The notes under the pieces were generated by a model, which saw only the letters and a program-made list of their open reading frames with translations, did no database searches and was not told the origin of the DNA. Below, piece by piece: positions 23,071-36,700 of a stretch of DNA of 64,000 nucleotides. Within the stretch, counting starts at the first letter, position 1; each line of letters starts with the position of its first letter. Origin of the DNA: Stenocarpella maydis (Eukaryota > Ascomycota > Sordariomycetes > Diaporthales > Diaporthaceae); contig NQMI01000158.1 in assembly GCA_002270565.1 (NCBI GenBank), forward strand, positions 1 through 64,000. The letters run 5' to 3'. Position numbers and translations under genes: made by a program.

Positions 23071-24128
23071 ATGTCCTACCCTCTAGAAGATGTTCGACCC
23101 ATGTTCGAACTGCGCGGGCGCAATTACGTTGTGACAGGAGGCGCGCAGGGGATCGGCTTCGCCGTAACACGGGCGATTTGTGAAATGGGCGGCAACGTTG
23201 CCGTTATGGACATTCAAGACAAGCCCGTCGACGAGAAGGAGTGGAACAACCTCGGCCAAAGATTCGGCGCCAAGGCTGTTTACATCCAGACCGATGTCAC
23301 GAAACAGGAGAGTCTGAACGCCGCGTTCGCCAAAGCTATCCACGGCCTGGGCTCTATAGATGGACTGGTACCTGCGGCTGGCATTGCCATTGATAAGCCC
23401 TTCATAGAGCAGACGTGGGAGGAGTTTACCAAGATACAGGAGATAAATGTGAGTGTGTCCCTTGTGGCCTGGAGAGAAGTTTTGCTAATGCAAAGTCTAG
23501 GTTAGGGGTACATTTTTCGCCGCACAGCTGGCTACCAAGCAGTTTTTGTCGCAAGGCAAAGGCGGCAGCATTGTCCTCATTGCGTCGCAGTCAAGCCACA
23601 TTGCTCTGCCCGGATAGTAAGTCTCACAACTGGAGGATTGATTAGCCTCAAAGTGCACACAAGATTTCTGGTTTCGCATGGTTCTTTACTACAATAACTC
23701 GTCGAACTTAAAAGACAACCTCATACCGCCTGTGCCATTAGGCACAGTCAATATACACGAAGAGAAAATATATCGTACTGACGGTAACCAGTCGTATGGC
23801 AGCATATAATGCAAGCAAGGGCGGCATACTGATGCTGTCCAAAGCCCTGGCCGTCGAGCTTGCCCCACACAACATCCGAGTGAACACTATTTCCCCCGGC
23901 TTTGTGGATAGTGAGATGACGAGGACAGTGAGGGATATGAAGAGTAAGAGAGAAGGTGATCAGATGTGGCTGGCTCCACCACTGCAGAGACTCAGTACGC
24001 AGAACGACCTCACGGGAGCGGTGGTGTATCTCTTGAGCGATGCAAGTAGACACACGACCGCGGCGGACATCCAGATCACGGGCGGCTTGCATGCTGGAAC
24101 CATCGACGGAGTAATTAGCTACGAGTAG
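23071..24128 (+). CDS. short-chain dehydrogenase/reductase
   Basis: Exons: 23071-23448, 23501-23616, 23792-24128; 276 residues, normal for a classical SDR. The Rossmann nucleotide motif TGGAQGIG lies at residues 22-29; a DIQ after the second strand (VAVMDIQD) points to NAD(H) rather than NADP(H). Catalytic elements are Ser in VLIASQSSH and YNASK with its Tyr-x-x-x-Lys. The usual NAG/NNAG structural motif reads PAAG (LVPAAGIA), an Asn-to-Pro change. The C-terminus (RVNTISPGFVDSEMTRTVRD, then ADIQITGGLHAG) is typical of sugar-alcohol and polyol-type fungal SDRs. The ATG at 23071 follows a CACA-type context. Divergent from the hydrolase-like gene. It probably oxidises an alcohol or reduces a ketone or quinone in the pathway; substrate unknown. 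Confidence 0.88.
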
Positions 24129-24898
24129 GAAATTATTGTAGTCCTTGTGGTTGAACTATTGGAAAACTATCACTTGTATGCTTTAATGACGCAGTTCTGG
24201 TCAAAACCCCCAAAGCTCGGATGCTCACTTCGAGCTATTTCCTCCAGATCCTGCAATGACTTGCCAGCTTGGACGTTAAAAGTTGATATGATTGTGCACT
24301 AAATGCCAGCGAGACTCTCAAAGATGTAGCACATCAGAATTGTCTCTTGGGGTTGATGAGCTTTTGGCCCCATCACCGTTCAATACCGGCACACAGTAAG
24401 TACTAGTAGTGCCTAGGGTGTATTGAAATTGTATGACTGTACCAACAGGCAGGTGGATTATTGATCCCTGCGCATCTGGTGTCACCACCGATGCTAGGGC
24501 CAGGCGGGTGTGGCAGAGTACTACGCTTATCATCAAAAATCCTGTATGACTGACTTAATAACATCCAATGTACAAGACCACCGGAACATCGAGGAAGGCC
24601 TCGGCGTACGTTTTAGAGATCGAGGGCCACCTTAAACGAAAGCACACACCCGGAAATCGGTTCGGTTGACTTCCTAACATGACACGCGGCTATGACTGAG
24701 CTATAGTGACCAGGATCAGAAGCTTTCAGGATTTCCTCACCTATTCAGTTCTGCTGTCAAGAATTAGAGCTCGATCTATGGCTTCTCTTTATCTACCAAG
24801 GCAAGGAGCAGTGTGGACAAGGCTGTTACTATCTTATCCGCAATTTTACAGCACGTTGACAAAGAGGGTGGAAACTCGGAGTACGGATGAAGATTTAG
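24129..24898. other. intergenic
   Basis: 3' flank of the SDR gene leading to an inverted-repeat element. No gene recognised. Confidence 0.6.
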
Positions 24899-25282
24899 CG
24901 GTCATCGTTCATGCACCCAGCTTAAACTGTACGCGCACCCAGCATTTTCCTATAGGCGCGCCCAGTACAAGAAATTAAGCGTGCAGCCTACTACAAATTC
25001 TTGTACCTCCCCCACCCTCAAGCCCCTCAATACGCCCCTCCAAAGGGCCCCTCCGTGTGCCCCTTTTCGCCCCTTCAAAAGCCCATCTGTGGGCGTGTGG
25101 ACAGCCTTCCTCTGAGCACCCAGTGGCCTGTGCGCCGCCAATTGGCACCCAGCTAAGGGTGAGGTGGGGCCTAAACGCGGGGTTGAGGAGCCGGCGGTAC
25201 AAGGGAACTAGGTGTGCTGCACGCTTAATTTCTTGTACTGGGTGCGCCTATAGGAGAATGCTGGGTGCGTGAACGATAGCCG
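24899..25282. mobile_element. MITE-like non-autonomous element with long terminal inverted repeats
   Basis: About 384 bp with long inverted ends. The core 53-bp repeats at 24935-24987 and 25216-25268 differ at only two positions (GCACCCAGCATT... and ...AATGCTGGGTGC ends). The homology continues outward to about GCGGTCATCGTTCA on the left. An ATTTA occurs beside each end and may be a target-site duplication, though not flush on the right. The inside has no coding potential, so it would depend on a transposase elsewhere. Related to the element at 53177-53634. Confidence 0.75.
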
Positions 25283-25836
25283 ATATTTACCTGGGTAAGT
25301 ACTGAGTAGCTAGGGCTAGAAGACTACCGCTGGCTCTCAATGAGGACGCAGGACCAAAGAGCAACACGATTGAACTGAACTACGTGATCCTGGCAGGGGC
25401 CAGTGCGCGGGGAGAATTAAAAGTCGTTGCAAGCAAGGGAGGTACCTTGCTCTGCCAATCTCCGGCACTCCGCACAAGAACCTTATTATTGTAGGATGGT
25501 GAGTCAAGTAATCGGGTCTGTGAGCGTTTATGAGTGGATGAAGGGGCTGCCGCAGCTCTTTCCCTCTTCTTCTGTTTCTTCTTCCTTATTTTTTTTTAAA
25601 ATAAATAATAGGGCTTACTTGTGATCGGATGAAGAACGAAACCGACGAATAGGATGGTGAGCAAGATATCGCCTCCCGAACGGCGACGTCCCTAATTGAC
25701 AGTCTTATCGCACTGATATAGTTGATCAGTCGTTGAATTATCGCTCGTTTTCCCTTTCACGTCACGGCTCGAGATAACATTGCGCTTTCCCGGAAAAGAA
25801 CATTGAACAGTTGAACGAGTTACCCCCGTCGCGAAG
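25283..25836. other. intergenic, promoter side of the NTF2-like gene
   Basis: AT-rich with a T-run near 25587-25600. No gene recognised. Confidence 0.6.
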
Positions 25837-26316
25837 ATGGTCAAACCAAGCAACCTGTACGCTGCCATGGCAGGCACAATCCAGGCCTTCTTCGCCGACT
25901 ATGACAGGGCACCCGAAGACGGCCCATCAGTCCTTTCAAACACTCTTGCCCCAGACTGCCGCCGCTATCTACGTCCCTTTACCCTCACCGATGCCTTCGG
26001 TTTCCCGCGAGACTTCTACTTCAACAACACAGCGTATGAGAAGGGAATAGCCGCCGAGTTGACCGTCACCCAGACGGCCAACTGGACCGTACTGTTCACT
26101 TCGATAGACGTGCAGAACCTCAAGGCGTCTGCGTTCTCCGAGTATAGGGTTCGCCTGTGCGGGACGGATGAGTACCTGATTGAGGTTTCGTGGTTTTGGG
26201 ACTTCGTCGAGAATGGTACCAAGATTCGGAATATTATTGAGGTCCTTGAGCCTATCACCACGCTTAATTATTCGGCAAAGGCTGTGGAGATAGAAGCGAC
26301 GGGCCAGAGATGTTAA
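25837..26316 (+). CDS. small NTF2/SnoaL-like protein of the cluster
   Basis: Intronless, 159 residues. Size and layout fit the NTF2-like fold: an N-terminal helix (LYAAMAGTIQAFFADYDRAP), a second helix with DCRRYLRPFTL, a long middle, and four alternating strands (WTVLFTSIDVQNLKASAFSEY, EYLIEVSWFWDFVENGTKI, IRNIIEVLEPI). Small proteins of this fold occur in fungal secondary-metabolite clusters, where some act as isomerases or cyclases (Trt14-type) and many are uncharacterised. I cannot assign catalytic residues. It sits between the SDR and the FMO-type gene, both on the same strand, supporting cluster membership. An alternative is a structural or stress protein that happens to lie here. Confidence 0.65.
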   Translation: MVKPSNLYAAMAGTIQAFFADYDRAPEDGPSVLSNTLAPDCRRYLRPFTLTDAFGFPRDFYFNNTAYEKGIAAELTVTQTANWTVLFTSIDVQNLKASAFSEYRVRLCGTDEYLIEVSWFWDFVENGTKIRNIIEVLEPITTLNYSAKAVEIEATGQRC

Positions 26317-27160
26317 GTAGGCCGGGCGTGGCATATATGTTGTACACAGCTATTGGTTTCTCTGGTCGCGCTGCTGCATGCCGTCATTCTCATCGTGAAC
26401 AGGAGGCTACTTTGGATCGGCCTCCTCATCCTGCACCTTTATTAGAAAAAATGACGATGATAATACCAAGAGCTTAGCTGGAAGGGCTAATCATCATAAC
26501 TCCTCAAGTTTACCTTCCAAGTTTGGCGGAAGTGGTGCTAACGTTAGGTCATAATTGCTCTGCTAGAGCTTACAAGGGACAACTGAGACTGGCCCTCACA
26601 AAAGCAGCTAACACCACAAATAGGGAGTACGGGAAGGATGGCAAACGAGGATGATGACTATACCACTACGGACTAGTGCAGCAGGATGTGCTTGTTATCA
26701 ACAGGTGCAACAGCCGACAGACAGGTCGGTGACACCCCAACGGTCGGCGTTATCTCGAATTCTATTCAGCCTACAATTAGCGAGTCCAGGATCCTTCCCA
26801 GCCACGAGGCCGCCATTGGAGATACACAATCACACGACAACGCCTCAGAGATAGGGTGAACTCTAATTCGAGGGCGCGTCAGGGTGCGGCGCTGACTATT
26901 TCTATTCCATGGTTCCAGATAGCGGCGTCGGGTATGGGCCTGATAATGGTGTTCAGTAGCCCGGTAGCCGCCAACTCCATTGAGGCCAGTGTATCTCCTT
27001 ATTAACCATAAAGACGGCACGGGGTGGGGCCCAAACGACACCTGAGATGCCTCTTTGAACAACCCAACTGCGCTTGTCACCAATTAAGCAACATTATTGG
27101 GGGCTTTCTCTCATCCTTTGACGATAAGTCGAGTTGGGTCACATCGACTGCAAATCCAGT
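26317..27160. other. intergenic
   Basis: About 840 bp between the NTF2-like and FMO-type genes; no gene or repeat recognised. Confidence 0.6.
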
Positions 27161-28934
27161 ATGGCGGACTGGACTTATGATATGGTGGTAGTTGGAGCCG
27201 GTAAGTCTCCTGTCCTCCAAATTGTTGGCCTTGCTCCTAACGCAATTCCCAGGCTGGTTCGGCTTAGCAGCTGCCAGAGCTTATATCGAGAATCATGCGC
27301 ACGAGCGTATCGCTGTTCTGGAGTCCGCCGAGAGTTGCGGGGGCACTTGGTCACAGGCCCGGCTCTACCCAGGGCTCAAGTCCAACAACATGGCGGGATC
27401 GTACGAATATCCTGATTTTCCCATGTCGGAAGATGTCTACGGGGTCAAAGAGGGCAGTCATATCCCAGGCGCCGTGCTTCATCGGTACCTGACGGATTTT
27501 GCGAAGAAGTATGGTGTGCTGGAGCGCATCCAGTTCCACACAGCGGTTGACCACGTCGAGGCCCTCCGCTCCCCTGAGTCCGGATCCGACGATATCACGG
27601 GCTGGAGGCTCACTGTCACCACCACCAGCACCGAGCACACCCAGCACCAAGTCACGACCAAGAAGCTCATTCTCGCCACCGGCCTCACCTCCACGCCCAA
27701 CTTCCCTCGGTACGATGGGGCCGAGGCCTTCGATAGGCCACTATTCCATGCCAAGGACTTCTGCCGCCGCGCCTCCGAATTTAAGAATGCCGAAAAGGCC
27801 GTCGTCGTGGGCGGTGCGAAATCCGCATACGACGTCGCCTACGCGCTTGCCCAGGGCGGTGCCACGGTGGACCTAGTCATCCGGCCGAACGGGCATGGGC
27901 CGGTGTGGATCGGACCGGCGTTCGTGACACCGTTGAAGCGCAGGCTGGACACGCTGCTTAATACGCGTTGTCTGACGTGGTTTAGCCCATGTCCGTGGGG
28001 CGCAGAGGGCGGTTACGGGGGGGTGACCAGTTTCCTGCACGGGACGAGACTCGGCAGGTTTTTGGTAGATTCGTTCTGGAGGATCTTGCAGGCAGACGTG
28101 CTAGGGGCGATCCGCTACGATTCACACCCCGAGCTGGCTAAACTGAAGCCGTGGCACTCGGCGTTCTGGATCGGGAGCGGGCTGAGTATCCTGAACTATG
28201 ATACCCCTCTCTTTGACTTGGTAAAAGAGGGCAGGATCCGGGTCCACATCGACAACATCGACCATCTTGAGCCAGGAAAAGTGGTTCTGTCCTCTGGAGA
28301 AATCCTGGAAACAGATGGTATGGTTTGCTCCACCGGGTGGAGGAAACAATCATCCATCAAGTTCAGCGGCCTCGGTAACGTGGGTCTCGGTCTGTCACAA
28401 GCACTCATTGAGGCCGACAAGCTCAAGCTCAACGCTAAGGCCGATAGCGATGTCCTAAACATGTTCCCACGTCTAAAGGACCAACCTCAGCTACGCTTTC
28501 AACCCAAGGAGGCTGATCCTTTGCGGTATTACCGCTTTATCGTCCCATCGTCCATGCTAAAATCGAGGAATCTCGCCTTTGCAGGCATGGTCTCCTCGGT
28601 CAGCACAGCTATATGCGCCACAGTCCAGGCCGCCTGGATCTCAGCCTTCCTTGACGGAAAGCTGGACAGAATCCTGAAGACGCCGGAGGAGGTCACGCAA
28701 GAGATCATGCTCCACACTCAATGGGGAAAGTGGCGGTACCCCTGTGGCTACGGGGCAAGTCTTCCCGACTTCGTCTTTGAAGGATTGCCTTATGTCAATA
28801 TGTTGATGAACGACATGGGGCTCAAGACGCATCGGAAAACGTCTTGGATGAAGGAATTGCTTGAGCCGTACACACCTCCTGATTTTGCTGGCATTTTGGA
28901 TGAATGGGCGGACAGTCATCCAGCCAAGGTTTGA
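27161..28934 (+). CDS. FMO-type flavin monooxygenase
   Basis: Exons: 27161-27200 and 27253-28934; 573 residues. The FAD-binding VVVGAGWFGLAAARAY is interrupted by the intron after GAG, and joining restores it. A Gly-rich GGTWS element follows (ESCGGTWSQARLYPGL). The NADPH-binding motif VVVGGAKSAYDVAYAL is clear, as is the C-terminal CSTGWR element. This layout is that of class B flavoprotein monooxygenases (dimethylaniline monooxygenase, Baeyer-Villiger type). Such enzymes oxygenate nucleophilic or carbonyl centres with FAD and NADPH. A hydrophobic stretch near LAFAGMVSSVSTAICATVQA is present. Position between the NTF2-like and decarboxylase genes on the same strand suggests a tailoring role; whether it inserts oxygen into a ring or oxidises a side chain cannot be told. 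Confidence 0.88.
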
Positions 28935-31282
<2,348 letters not shown>

Positions 31283-31610
31283 CATAAACGTCCTGACAGC
31301 GATAAGCTTGGGAAGTTGGGATGCGTCCAAATCTATATGTCTTCGAGGGTGTCTGATTGGATACGAAGTAGTTAATGGTGGACAGCAGAAGTTGAAAGGA
31401 CCGGAATTAGCTACATCCTTGTCTCCAATAAACCTCAGATCGACCCTAGTCAAGCCAGTCTATATAAATTCTCCAGGCCGTTCTCTTTATTCTCCAGCTC
31501 TTCTTTCAGTGAGTCGTAGGATCTCGGATTGGTTTCGTATTCAGCCGGAGGAGATCTCCTCAAGCTACAACACACGGCGCAAGGCCTCGAAGTGCACGCT
31601 ATCCTGGGCT
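31283..31610. other. 3' flank of decarboxylase
   Basis: About 330 bp; may hold further, unrecognisable remains of the flavin-reductase-like relic that lies next to it on the minus strand. Confidence 0.5.
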
Positions 31611-32134
31611 TCATCCAGCACGGCTTCCTATTTCCGGAACCCTTTTGGCTTCTATAATGACCAGCGCCCCGGTAGGCTTTCCGTTCTCGGCATGACCGTG
31701 GTAGTCAGGGTTCCTCACCTCGAGAAGCTTGCCTTCAACACGGTTTCCTGTACCCGCTTCGGGCGGAAGACCGCCGAGTCCATGTGCTTCAGACACGACA
31801 GACCTCGTTCCGACGCTTTGCAGCGTACGTCTCGTGAGATTGCGTTGGCGGCCTCAACGAACTGTTCGGACAGGACATTGATAACGCATTCGCCAGTCTG
31901 TTCCAGGTTTCTTTGAGTGTCTTTAGGCTTCGTGGTGCATGCTGATAAGCTAAATACAAGAATCACCGCGTCGTGGTCAACGACCGCGTGATTCGATATC
32001 ATGCGCCGGACCTCCTGTTGGTTTGGATCAACCCTGACGTGGTGCTTCACTAGAGATGACTGGTCGCTGGCACCCGTCAACCTCCAGGCCTCTCCGCAAA
32101 TACTTGTTTGAAGTTGACTCTCGTTGTTCGCCAT
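31611..32134 (-). pseudogene. relic of a flavin-reductase-like (FMN split-barrel) gene
   Basis: On the minus strand, SSLVKHHVRVDPNQ is followed by KDTQRNLEQTGECVINVLSE and FVEAANAIS, then KRVQETV. This is the order of blocks in flavin-reductase-like FMN split-barrel proteins. The middle of the domain, which should carry the AP-S-F-F flavin pocket, is missing between ISNH and the KDTQRN block. Near 31745 the frame is lost: RVQETV ends in a stop 8 codons later, while VEGKLLEVRNPDYHGHAENG continues in another frame. The gene therefore carries a deletion and a frameshift and is not expected to be functional. Its location inside the cluster between decarboxylase and PKS suggests a former pathway gene. 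Confidence 0.7.
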
Positions 32135-33732
32135 GAGACGTTCGATATTCGCAGCTCACGGAACAATCCTGACAATGGAAGCACGAAGGATACGCTCCAT
32201 CACACTGAAAGATCATGTCAGCACCTACCTGAAGGAGCAGGGCTACTTGGTGAGCATCATAGACATCTTGATTTTCCTTGCGCGACACCGGCTGCAGGCA
32301 AGCGCTGTTCGTTGCCGTTTAGGCACAGGCTTTCAGGTCCTGCATCATGAGATATGTGACGATATTCTTCAGCAGGAGATTCCAAATAGAGCAAATAGTC
32401 TGGTATTCTAGTCTATACACAATAGAGCGGGGGAAGCCCGTTCTTATAGAATGGAGCACAATAGATACCCAATATCAGAGGCCCTGAAACGAGCGCCTGA
32501 CACGTGACAAGATACATAGGTACCCTATGCTGATCGGCCAGGGATTGCAGGTTTTAATATGAGAGGCTTTCTTCTATGTCTCCTTAAGTGGGCAAGATCC
32601 TCAAGTTGGCGTTCTTGGCACTGAGCATGTTGTTGTCCCTCCCATGTCCATTGTAGATGCACCGGGTCCTTGGTAGCGAGATATGGTGCGTCCAGGGAGA
32701 TCCTATTAATTGTTCGGGTTGGGACAAGCCTGGGTCGGCTTCATTGGACTAATTCAAGCGCGAGTCAAGTCATGGTAATCAGTCTGAAGTGTTGGTCTGA
32801 TTGCGGGGTGGTAAGTTGCCTGAACAGAGCCCCCCGTAACTTTTCTTAGGACCCGTCACGCGGCTCTTGGTGCCTCTTTGGAGCCCTGGCAATTGAGATC
32901 CCTACCGAGCGTAAGCACCTTATCTGGGTCTATACTTGTCAAGTTGTTCACCTGTGAGCTACGTGGGCTGTATATGACGGCCTACATGCCGATGCTGGCT
33001 TGTCTCAGCCAGCCCGGACCATCATACAAAAAGGAGCGGATGTGGCATTGCACACGCCGCTGCCAAGCTCTCAAAAGAGCAACTCGGCAGGCACACTCCA
33101 TCATATATAAAAGAAAGACCTGTATGCAATCGATATTATAAAGTCTATTTATCATTGGTAGTATGCTATTCACCATGGGCATGCACACCCTCATCCTCGC
33201 AGCTTGCTCTTGGCGAGGACTTGTTTCCCAAACTTGAGCGTGTGTGTACATGTATGTTATGAAGGGAAGCCATGGATAGCCTCACTCATCCCCAAGTTAC
33301 ATTTTACAAACGAGAGGCCAGGTTTCTTTTCGCGTATAACTGTTCGCCAATGTTCGAGTCTAAACGCGGCTTGAAGTTAGTCTTAACTAGCCTCACGAGT
33401 ATTACAAAGCTATTACGATTTTATCAGTAGTAGGCCACCCTTGCTTTTCTCAAATTTATTATTATCAGTAATATGTTTCCTATTAAACGCTAGATCTTTA
33501 AGCGGTTATGACTATATGAAGGGACCACTGCAGCTAAGGGAATTGTGACCGGATTAGAAACGAAACCAGCTAACCGCAACGCCAATCCTCCACCTCTTAT
33601 TACTCCGCTTGCCGTTGGATATCCTTTTATCTATATTCTATAAGTGGTGACACTAATAGACCACACTCTAAAATGGGTGCAGACACAAAACAGGCCTTGT
33701 TTCAAAGACGCCCACCCTCGGGCCCGACGAAC
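32135..33732. other. intergenic, AT-rich, between relic and PKS 3' end
   Basis: About 1.6 kb. Part around 33290-33640 is strongly AT-rich with many TTATTA-type words, suggestive of decayed repeat DNA. Short frames are not conserved-looking. No gene recognised. Confidence 0.55.
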
Positions 33733-36700
33733 TCAGCCATGACCAAGTTGCAAGAGCACATTTGTCAAGGCAGATTGAACATCATTGATCTATGATGAAC
33801 CTTGTCAGTATGCCCCGCGGGAATTGAATGTGAATTAGGGGTGAGTACACTTACCAATGGCGGCGACATAATGGAGAAGTGATTTCCAGGTATGCAACGG
33901 GCCGACACTCCCCTTCGAGTCAGCTTGTCCCACCCGGCAGCACCGAAATCCTTCCTCTTCCCAAGCAGCCAGTCCCTAGCCTCCCCTGCTATCTCGTCAC
34001 CGCTCATCACGGCATCCCTCTTGGCCTGGTCAACAACGCCCTCGAGCACGCTGTCCTTGGCCCAGACAGCAACCACCTTGCCCAGTGCGGCCGACGCCGG
34101 AATCTCCTGGGGGGTATAGTGCTCTAGGGCGCGGACGCTGGCAAGAAAGTGCCTCCTTGTCGACGCCGAGACGCTGCTCTTGCCGTCGATGCCGGAAAAC
34201 AGACCAGCCTTGTCCAAAACATCCAGGGTCGGCGCCGGGAGCGGCGGCAGGGTCCGCGGGCAGGGGCTGTCTATCAGGCCCAGCATTTCGACGGCCTCGC
34301 CGGCGGCCAGGAGCTGTCGCACCGCCTCGTAGGCGAGGATACCGCCCATCGACCACCCTGCGATCATGTAGGGGCCGGAGGGTTGGATGTCTCGGACGGT
34401 GCGGAGCATAATGGCTGCGACCTCTGGGAGGCTCAGGTCATAGGCGTCCGGATCCGAGATGAAGGGCGAGAAGAGTGCGTAAACCGGGAGGGAAGACGCT
34501 TTCGTCACCGGCGGCAGGTTAATGTAGGATAGGGCTGAACCGGAGCCGTCTGGAAGGAGAAATAGAGCTTGACCGTCAGGACGGGGTGTGCCTTGGATCA
34601 GGATTGGCTTGCTTTCATACCGTGAGTCTCCTGTCTCAAGAGTTTGGCCTCTAGATATAAGTGTTGATTGCTTTCGCAATTCGGGGCCACACTCGAAATC
34701 TTCGGACACCGCCGACGGCAATGTAGATTGCTTCGAGGTATGCAGGGTAGCGTCGACGTCGTTGGGGGTTGGGTGGTCGTTGAAAAACGATGACGGGAGG
34801 TTTATGCCGGCCTCTTGCCTGAACATCGCCAAGACAGTAATGGTGAGCAACGAGTCCAGGCCCAGCTCAGAGAACTTTGTCCATGGCGAGATCTCGGCTC
34901 TGCTGACACCCACCTCTCTTGCTATGATTGAGAGGAGCAGCTCAGCCGAGTCTGAGGGCTCGCTGCTCCTGCTACCCATGTCAATTGCGCTGTCGGACTC
35001 GGATGACCTGGAGCTTGAAGAGACAGAGGTACACGTCCTCAGCCTGCTGACAGCCGCGGGTAGAAACGACCTGGATCGCGCCCTGCTCGAACAGGAGGTG
35101 TCCCTGGGTCTGCAGGGTCGTGCCTCAGGCTCGGCAGTGCTCTTGGCCTCGGCCTGGTTCTGGAAAAAGTGCTTGAGCTCTCCTACAGTTGGGTATTGGG
35201 TAAACAAGGAGCTGGCAAAGTCCATGTTGGTGAGCCTCCGAAGTTCCTCGAGGATTGTGATAGTGAGCAGCGAGTCAATTCCAAGGTTCGACCACTCTGT
35301 CGAAGGATCAGAAACATCGCTCCCCTCTAGTCCTGCCGCTTCTGTAATCACCTCCAGGACATCTAAAAAGCTCACGGTAGGCTTTCGAGTCTCGAGAACT
35401 GGGAACGGAGTTGCGTCTTGGGAGCGAGCAGTGTTGACGCGACTGAGCGGCGCGGCTGATGGAGATCGGGACAGGCTTGGCGGTGTTGGTGGCGCCGACG
35501 GAGACAACTTGCTTGGTAGGGCGTGGCCAAGCAGGTTGTAGAGAAGTGGCCTTCGCATCTGCTTAAACTTGAGGCCCATGCATAGTGCAACCACCGTGTT
35601 GCCACTGTAGACATAGACATCTCCAGACCACACTCCTGGCTGTGCCTCTGAGGGCTGCATGCAGACGTAGCATGAGTAGTCTTCCTGCTCTGATAGGCGA
35701 CGCAGGATCCGCATGCTCTGCCAACCATGGGATATATATACGTCGTCTTTTCCAGAGGGAGGGTTGACATTGAGTGAGAAGCCTCCGAGCTGGGCCAGAG
35801 TATCAATCCAGAATGGATTATGAACGAAGTTCTCTGGCTCAGCCGGCGTGTCGAAGGAAAGCCGGGCGCACGACTCCGGGCGGTCTGAGTTCAAGAGGAG
35901 GTCTTCCATGCCGAAATACCGTGGCGAATAGTCAACCACTGTCTTGAAAAGCTTGTACACCATCTTTTTCTTGAGCTTATGAACGTCGCCCTCTGGCTCT
36001 TTGCGCCGCATCAACTCAGCTCGGTCCTGGACGAGGTAAAGGTTCTTGCTGGCCTCTGAGAAGCCAGCCGCCTTGGATGTAAGATGGACGACACACCGCG
36101 CATTTTGACGGTACGTCTCCTCATCGTCGTACGAGGTGCTAAATAAAAGCTCCACGGGACTGGACGGAGAGTGCTGCGTGGCTGTAACCAGCAAGACTTG
36201 TCGCTGGTCTACATCGGTCGAGACAACGCAGGGGCTAAAAATCTCCATGTCGGATAGGTCCATGGGAGGGACCTCATCATCACCAAGCGTGGCATCGCGC
36301 CTCTGGAAGATGTACAGGGCACACGAAAATGCCATTGAAGCGTAGACTGAACTTGGGCAGAGACTTATTCCACCCACTGCATGGCCGTGTACCATAGCAG
36401 CAAGCTCAGGTCGGTTCAAGTCGCTGATGAATTTGACTGATGCTTCCGACGCACCGAAGTTCTCGTCCTCGATCTCCTGCCAGCATGGCGATGAGAATTT
36501 GGGCGCTGGCTTGGATGCGACTGCCCCGGCTGAAGACGTTACACGGTCTTTGCGGCTGGTATATTCAAGCCAGTAATTCTTCAGGTCGAATGAATAATGC
36601 GGGAGGCTGATCACAGACAAATTGTGCTTGTAGTCTCGGTGGAAGTCAGCCCAGTTGATGTCGATACCACGGGAGTAGAGTGTAGCCAATGTTGAGGATA

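Noticed and set aside
32124..32411. 95-codon plus-strand frame
   Set aside because: Antisense to the edge of the flavin-reductase relic and no recognisable family.
34588..35541. 317-codon plus-strand frame
   Set aside because: Antisense to the ACP/PT part of the PKS; sequence is a shadow of the real frame.
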